From CAZHOV01 sp964534315 (GTDB lineage Bacteria > Bacteroidota > Bacteroidia > Chitinophagales > Saprospiraceae): a stretch of 29,541 nt of DNA. The translations under genes were made by a program, and so were the position numbers. A model generated the notes under the pieces. It saw only the letters and a list, made by a program, of their open reading frames with translations, was not told the origin of the DNA and made no database searches. Shown piece after piece: positions 25,460 to 29,541 of this stretch (position 1 is its first letter; each line of letters opens with the position of its first letter). Location: NCBI GenBank assembly GCA_964534315.1, contig CAZHOV010000064.1, positions 1-29,541 of the forward strand, read 5' to 3'.

Positions 25460-25803
25460 TGACCTTTAAGGAAGCTCAAAAAAGAGTAGATGACTGGATC
25501 AATGATATCGGAGTCAGATATTTTAATGAACTCACCAATACGGCAGTCCTTATGGAGGAAGTTGGCGAATTAGCCAGATTAATGTCCCGGATTTATGGGG
25601 AACAATCCTTCAAGCGAGAAGAAGATGAACAAAAAGCCCCAAGTCAGCTACCGGATGAAATGGCAGATGTCCTTTTTGTCCTCATCTGTCTGGCCAATCA
25701 AACCGGTGTAGATCTCGAAAAAGCTTTTTACAATAATCTGGAAAAAAAGACAAACCGCGATCGTGACCGACATCATTCAAATGATAAATTATTGGATTCC
25801 TGA
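25459..25803 (+). CDS. MazG-like nucleotide pyrophosphohydrolase
   Basis: 114 residues of a single-domain all-alpha NTP pyrophosphohydrolase. The metal-binding motifs are EEVGE (33-37) and DEMAD (66-70), with further conserved Asp/Glu residues between helices. Such enzymes cleave a nucleoside triphosphate to monophosphate and pyrophosphate, often to remove non-canonical nucleotides; the exact substrate cannot be told. The ATG overlaps the dtd stop by one base. Its own stop (25801-25803) is directly followed by the opposite-strand stop of the PrsW gene with no base between them. Confidence 0.9.
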   Translation: MTFKEAQKRVDDWINDIGVRYFNELTNTAVLMEEVGELARLMSRIYGEQSFKREEDEQKAPSQLPDEMADVLFVLICLANQTGVDLEKAFYNNLEKKTNRDRDRHHSNDKLLDS

Positions 25804-26592
25804 TCACTCTTCTTCATCTGACATCCCACTTACCATGGCATCAAAAGTTTCTGCATCAATCAGATGATTAGTTGATTTTAAAAAATTTTCGGAATCGGAG
25901 TGATTTAGGGTAGCTATCTTTTTGAAGGGTGAGTTTTCAACATGTTGAACAATTAAATGGTATCCAAAGTAAGCACCGATTAGCAGAACAATGACGGCAA
26001 AGACCATGAGCCACTCTAAATATTCCTGGATAATAAAAAAGTCATAGAGTCCATGGATGAAAACCGGAATAAATAGCCCCAGGAGTAAATATTTATTTCT
26101 ATTTCGAGCGTCAAATTTTGCCAGCCCAACAAAATATCCCATATAAACAGCGAAAATGCCATGTGCGGGTACAGCCGTAAAAGCGCGAACAATAGTGGTA
26201 TCAAAACCATAGCGGAGCGCATATAAAATATTCTCTAATGTAGCAAACCCCATCCCAATCATCATGGCATAGACAATCCCGTCTGCCGGCTCGTCAAAAT
26301 CTCTTTTTGGATAAGCATATAGCATCAAACAAACATACTTAACCAACTCCTCACTTAAACCCACAATGAAAAAGGCAAATAAAATGAGATAACCGAAGTG
26401 ATCTGGCCGGTCAAATCCATAACTGGCGCCGAGTTCCTCTAACTTTAAAGCTGGATAGGTAGTTAAAATACCCAATAAGAAACAAATCACCAGATGTTTC
26501 CGCGGCTCTCGGTCATATTTGTCGAGCCGATAAATTAAATAGGCTAAAAGTAAACCCGGAATCGTTGCGATTATGGGAAGAATAATGTTCAT
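25804..26592 (-). CDS. PrsW-family intramembrane metalloprotease
   Basis: 262 residues from ATG at 26592; a TTG three codons upstream is possible but less likely. About seven or eight hydrophobic segments span residues 1-215, followed by a soluble acidic tail (SGMSDEEE). Family motifs, numbered from the TTG frame, are Glu84-Glu85 in LSEELVKY, Glu123 in FATLENILY, His147 in PAHGIF and His183 in FIHGLYDFF. PrsW of Bacillus cleaves the anti-sigma factor RsiW in the membrane; the substrate here is unknown. The ATG overlaps the TGA that ends the decayed hydrolase reading frame upstream (ATGA), so the two were once translationally coupled in an operon with the glycosyltransferase gene. Confidence 0.9.
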   Translation of the reverse strand: MNIILPIIATIPGLLLAYLIYRLDKYDREPRKHLVICFLLGILTTYPALKLEELGASYGFDRPDHFGYLILFAFFIVGLSEELVKYVCLMLYAYPKRDFDEPADGIVYAMMIGMGFATLENILYALRYGFDTTIVRAFTAVPAHGIFAVYMGYFVGLAKFDARNRNKYLLLGLFIPVFIHGLYDFFIIQEYLEWLMVFAVIVLLIGAYFGYHLIVQHVENSPFKKIATLNHSDSENFLKSTNHLIDAETFDAMVSGMSDEEE

Positions 26593-27069
26593 AATCGACA
26601 AAATGAAATAAAGTTCTTCATAATTTTAAGATACAAGCTTTTTTCTTCAAACATGATCATATGCCCTACATTTTTAATAAATTGTATATCAGCTGTCTTC
26701 ATAAGGATGAGAATGAATTAATCCCATCCCAGCCAGGCGTTCTCCAAATTTTTCTCCAAAAGCCAAAGCTACATAGCCTCCCATAGAGTGCCCTATCATT
26801 ATACATTTTTCAATTTGCTCAAAATCAATGATTTCCATAATTAATTCAGCCATTTTAGCAATCGAAACGGGAGATACCACGGTAGAGCCCCCGAAACCGG
26901 GAAGGTCAATGGTTAGTATAGCACATTCAGTTAGTTCATTCACCGCATCTTTCCATATAGAGTGATCTTCACAAAATCCATGTAATAAGACTACTTTCGG
27001 ATTAGCGTCCTTTCTAAAATAGTAATAAGACAGTGTTGCGCCATCCTTACTCACGTATGTTTTTTGCAT
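26589..27069 (-). pseudogene. Alpha/beta hydrolase gene with internal deletion and frameshift
   Basis: The 126-codon frame from 27069 encodes the N-terminal half of an alpha/beta hydrolase: HGFCEDHSIW, DLPGFGGS and the nucleophile elbow GHSMGG. It stops at 26689 after SHPYEDS, while family members have about 255-270 residues. In a different minus-strand frame, 26672-26589, lies a 27-residue tail NVGHMIMFEE...FISFCRL with the catalytic His of the usual C-terminus (NVGHMGMFE). Its TGA overlaps the PrsW ATG. So both ends of an ancestral gene survive, and about 100-120 codons with the catalytic acid are gone. The start overlaps the upstream glycosyltransferase by 19 bp. The N-terminal fragment may still be translated but cannot form a full active site. 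Confidence 0.8.
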
Positions 27070-28166
27070 AGGTCGGATAGTTTTTGGTCATAAATAGGTA
27101 TTAAGTTGTTCCAGTCATATCTTTTTAAATGACTTTTACAATCTGGGTCAATTTTAGGAATGGGAGTAGCTGCTAGGAGCGTTTTTAGTTGTTCAAGTAA
27201 CTGATCATCATTTTCATAAAGGTACTTTTTGCGCAACTGTTTTGGAATGTGTTCTGGGTAGGCCAGTCTATTAGGGAGTAGGGGATAGGTATCACAAAAT
27301 AGGGCCTCAACCACACTCGCTCCAAAGAAATCCTGTTTGTTCGTCACCGGGAAAAAGTCGGCCTGCCATAACAAACGAACATATTCCTCAAAAGAAGGAG
27401 CATATCCCGAATGAATGATCTCATCTTTTAGCAATTGCATACCCTTTTTGAAAATAGCGGGGATTTGTTGATAAGATTTGCCCAAAAGGATCAGATAAAA
27501 AGGGATGCCTGCTTTTTTTATTTTTAACAAAGTATCGAAAAAAGTGGCGGGATTTTTATCGTATTCCCACCGGTGATTCCAAAGAATTACGGGTCGATCA
27601 TATTTTTGGGCGGATTTGTATACCGCTAGTTGTTCGAGTAAGTTACCCAGATACAAGACGGTTGATTTTTTTTCAATGGAAGCGATCATTTCCTTTAGCT
27701 GAAAATCTGGGAATTGATTTAGAAACCTTGGTAACGCTTCTAAAAAAGACTTTTTGTGGTAAAAGCTGTTAAAAAATAACTGATCTGCCGCTACTGCACT
27801 GGAGAAATTAATAAATCCATAGTGATTATCTCGCTTGAGTTTTAAATCCGGATCATTTTCGGACCAGGGATAGCTAAGTTGATTCTCGTGAAAATAGATT
27901 CCGGTTGGAACATTATTGGTTTTTGTTTTGGTCAGACCCAAAAAAACAGCTAAATCAAGCATGTCGGTTGCCAGTATTCCATCTGGTTGAAAAGAAGAGG
28001 CCATAAATGCATTCGCCAGAGAGACCGCTCCACCATGCATTCGCCACTTCCAGTGTCTGCCAGGTAAACTGAATATTTGTATGTTATGCTTGCTTTTTTG
28101 TTTCAGATTTTCGGCCCAGGACTTATGGCTACCCGTAAAGAAAGGCTCCAGTAAAGCGATATTCAT
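27051..28166 (-). CDS. Glycosyltransferase, DUF3524 / tRNA-queuosine mannosyltransferase-like
   Basis: 371 residues of a GT-B-type glycosyltransferase. The N-terminal DUF3524-type domain shows LLEPFFTGSHKSWAE (5-19), RHWKWRMHGGA (37-47) and YFHENQLSYPW (91-101). The C-terminal nucleotide-sugar half has LWNHRWEYDKNP and DFFGASVVEALFCDTYPLLP. These match the layout of vertebrate GTDC1, identified as QTMAN, which mannosylates queuosine in tRNA-Asp. The bacterial homologues' substrate is not known to me; mannosyl- or other glycosyl-queuosine is a reasonable candidate. There is no signal peptide, so it is cytoplasmic. It leads a minus-strand unit with the broken hydrolase and the PrsW gene. The family is fairly sure; the reaction is inferred. 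Confidence 0.82.
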   Translation of the reverse strand: MNIALLEPFFTGSHKSWAENLKQKSKHNIQIFSLPGRHWKWRMHGGAVSLANAFMASSFQPDGILATDMLDLAVFLGLTKTKTNNVPTGIYFHENQLSYPWSENDPDLKLKRDNHYGFINFSSAVAADQLFFNSFYHKKSFLEALPRFLNQFPDFQLKEMIASIEKKSTVLYLGNLLEQLAVYKSAQKYDRPVILWNHRWEYDKNPATFFDTLLKIKKAGIPFYLILLGKSYQQIPAIFKKGMQLLKDEIIHSGYAPSFEEYVRLLWQADFFPVTNKQDFFGASVVEALFCDTYPLLPNRLAYPEHIPKQLRKKYLYENDDQLLEQLKTLLAATPIPKIDPDCKSHLKRYDWNNLIPIYDQKLSDLCKKHT

Positions 28167-28231
28167 ATCATTTTGATGGGTTTGAATATTATTCTTGGAA
28201 TAAACGGAATTTTTATTTCTTCGAACTTACT

Positions 28232-28239
28232 TATATTTG
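28232..28239 (+). promoter_or_regulatory. -7 element for the ABC permease gene
   Basis: TATATTTG matches TAnnTTTG exactly, 31 bp before the ATG at 28271. The -33 region has no TTTG. Confidence 0.45.
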
Positions 28240-28270
28240 AAACATTTATTTCAGTATTTATCAACAGATA

Positions 28271-29473
28271 ATGAGTGTAGAACGACAAACCAAGGGAGGA
28301 GATTCGCCTGGTCTCCGGACCTTCAGGAAGTTCATCAAAAATAAAACAGCAATTTTTGGTTTATCCTTTATCTCGATTACTATTTTTATTGCCTTGTTTG
28401 CCTACGTGCTGGCTCCTGACAATTCGCCAAATGCCAATGATCAAATTCCAGAAATCGCTTTGCAACATCCAGGTTTTTCGGTAACGCTATTAAAGGTAAG
28501 AAAGAATCGGATATTGAAAAATACGCCAATACCAATGGGGGTGCTAACAGGGTTTCCCAACCCTTATCAGCTGATCCCCATTGAAGGTTATCGGTTTGAG
28601 GGAGATTCTGTAAAAGTTAATTTATTCAAAAAAGAAGACCAGGCTGCTGAACAGATGTCTTATCATTTATTAGATGTGGTTTATCCAGTCGTTTACGACC
28701 AGCAGTCAGAGCAGTTAAAGCATTTAGATAAACACGAGCAACTGCCTACTGCAAAAGGTGAGCTCCTGATCCAACAAATTACGGAAAGTCATATTGTTGA
28801 GCGCACTTATTTTTTAGGGACAGATAAATTCGGGAGATCGGTTTGGAGCCGTTTATTGATAGGGGTGAGGGTGTCGCTCATTGTAGGTTTTATAGCTGTT
28901 TTGATCTCGCTAACGATAGGAGTAACGATAGGAGCGCTCGGAGGGTATTATGGAGGGAGGTTGGATCAATACGTAATGCTTTTGATCAATACGGTATGGT
29001 CGATTCCCACGTTGTTATTGGTTTTTGCTATTGTGCTGGCATTGGGTAGGAGCGTGGTTAATATTTTTATTGCAGTAGGCTTGACGATGTGGGTAGATAT
29101 TGCCAGGATTGTAAGAGGGCAGGTAATGGATACCAAAAAGAACAGCTTTGTAGAAGCGGCCCAAAGTATGGGGTTTGACTCTTTCCGAATTATTTTTAAG
29201 CATTTACTACCCAATATAATCGGTTCGATCCTGGTTATTTCAGCAGCTAATTTTGCTACAGCCATATTGATTGAGGCTGGATTGAGTTATTTAGGATTTG
29301 GTATACAACCACCTACGCCTTCCTGGGGAAATATGCTAAATGAAAATTACGGATATGCAATTAGTGGGAAACCCTTTTTAGCATTCTATCCGGCTCTGGC
29401 CATCATGTTATTAGTACTGTCATTTAATTTGGTAGGTAATGGTCTGAGAGACGCATTTGATAATAAAGGTTAG
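28271..29473 (+). CDS. ABC transporter permease, OppC/DppC type
   Basis: Inner-membrane permease subunit of a peptide or nickel-type ABC importer. 400 residues, about 100 longer than E. coli OppC. TM1 is at about residues 28-48. A soluble, probably periplasmic segment of about 130 residues follows (50-180). The conserved FLGTDKFGRSVWSRLLIGVR then leads into five membrane segments. The EAA loop, which docks on the ATPase, is EAAQSMGFDSFRIIFKHLLP (295-314). The C-terminus AILIEAGLSYLGFGIQPPTP, SWGNML is typical of the family. Partner genes (OppB-like permease, binding protein, ATPases) are not next to it in this window. A hairpin follows 22 bp after the stop. The substrate is unknown. Confidence 0.93.
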   Translation: MSVERQTKGGDSPGLRTFRKFIKNKTAIFGLSFISITIFIALFAYVLAPDNSPNANDQIPEIALQHPGFSVTLLKVRKNRILKNTPIPMGVLTGFPNPYQLIPIEGYRFEGDSVKVNLFKKEDQAAEQMSYHLLDVVYPVVYDQQSEQLKHLDKHEQLPTAKGELLIQQITESHIVERTYFLGTDKFGRSVWSRLLIGVRVSLIVGFIAVLISLTIGVTIGALGGYYGGRLDQYVMLLINTVWSIPTLLLVFAIVLALGRSVVNIFIAVGLTMWVDIARIVRGQVMDTKKNSFVEAAQSMGFDSFRIIFKHLLPNIIGSILVISAANFATAILIEAGLSYLGFGIQPPTPSWGNMLNENYGYAISGKPFLAFYPALAIMLLVLSFNLVGNGLRDAFDNKG

Positions 29474-29494
29474 ATAATTTTAAATAAATAACTG

Positions 29495-29525
29495 ATCTTT
29501 CGCAAGCGAAAGATTATGATTTTTG
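29495..29525 (+). terminator. Terminator after the ABC permease gene
   Basis: ATCTTTCGC (29495-29503) and GCGAAAGAT (29506-29514) are perfect inverted repeats, giving an 8-bp stem with a CAAG-type loop, followed by TATGATTTTTG. A moderate rho-independent terminator. Confidence 0.55.
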
Positions 29526-29541
29526 AATAATTTAGCAGTAG

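Noticed and set aside
25938..25951. Palindrome TTCAACATGTTGAA in the PrsW gene as a third parS
   Set aside because: The core is CATG with different spacing and lacks the CACGTG centre of parS; probably chance within coding DNA.

Overview
The window comes from a Bacteroidota genome, most likely class Saprospiria (Lewinella/Haliscomenobacter-like). Four things point there. Secreted proteins carry type IX secretion (T9SS) type A C-terminal signals. Promoters match the Bacteroidota consensus (TTTG, about 20 nt, TAnnTTTG). There are no obvious Shine-Dalgarno sequences. The partial gene at the left edge belongs to a secreted family I remember from Saprospiria. The DNA is AT-rich, and I see no rRNA, tRNA, CRISPR array or insertion sequence.

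Layout. (1) 1-5352, minus strand: a partial secreted protein, then one very long gene for a T9SS-secreted metalloprotease/beta-helix protein that an in-frame amber codon (3385-3387) splits into two reading frames. (2) 5353-6026: noncoding, with simple TTCATT-type repeats. (3) 6027-9944: aspS and thrS, divergent, with a 54-nt inverted repeat between their promoters. (4) 10111-16574: a small T9SS-tagged protein, prfA, a 1122-aa membrane/coiled-coil protein (DUF4175-like), an RsbW-type ATPase and ybeY. (5) 16605-21340: thrA-thrB-thrC, the complete route from aspartate to threonine except for aspartate-semialdehyde dehydrogenase. (6) 21341-22065: remains of a decayed M1-type aminopeptidase gene. 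(7) 22066-24290, minus strand: an alpha/beta hydrolase and heme A synthase. (8) 24291-25006: a 716-bp AT-rich noncoding gap with DnaA-box-like sequences. (9) 25007-25803: dtd and a MazG-like pyrophosphohydrolase. (10) 25804-28166, minus strand: a glycosyltransferase related to the tRNA-queuosine mannosyltransferase, a hydrolase gene with an internal deletion, and a PrsW-type protease. (11) 28271-29473: an OppC/DppC-type ABC permease.

The most notable observations are two 16-bp perfect palindromes TGTTCCACGTGGAACA that look like ParB-binding parS sites, one inside thrC and one 7 bp after its stop. About 3.4 kb further on lies the AT-rich gap with three matches to TTWTNCACA. Together they suggest the window spans or adjoins the chromosomal replication origin. 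Three genes are broken in different ways (amber codon, internal deletion with frameshift, deletion remnant), which suggests ongoing gene decay or strain variation here. Family assignments are made from the sequence and memory; no search was run.
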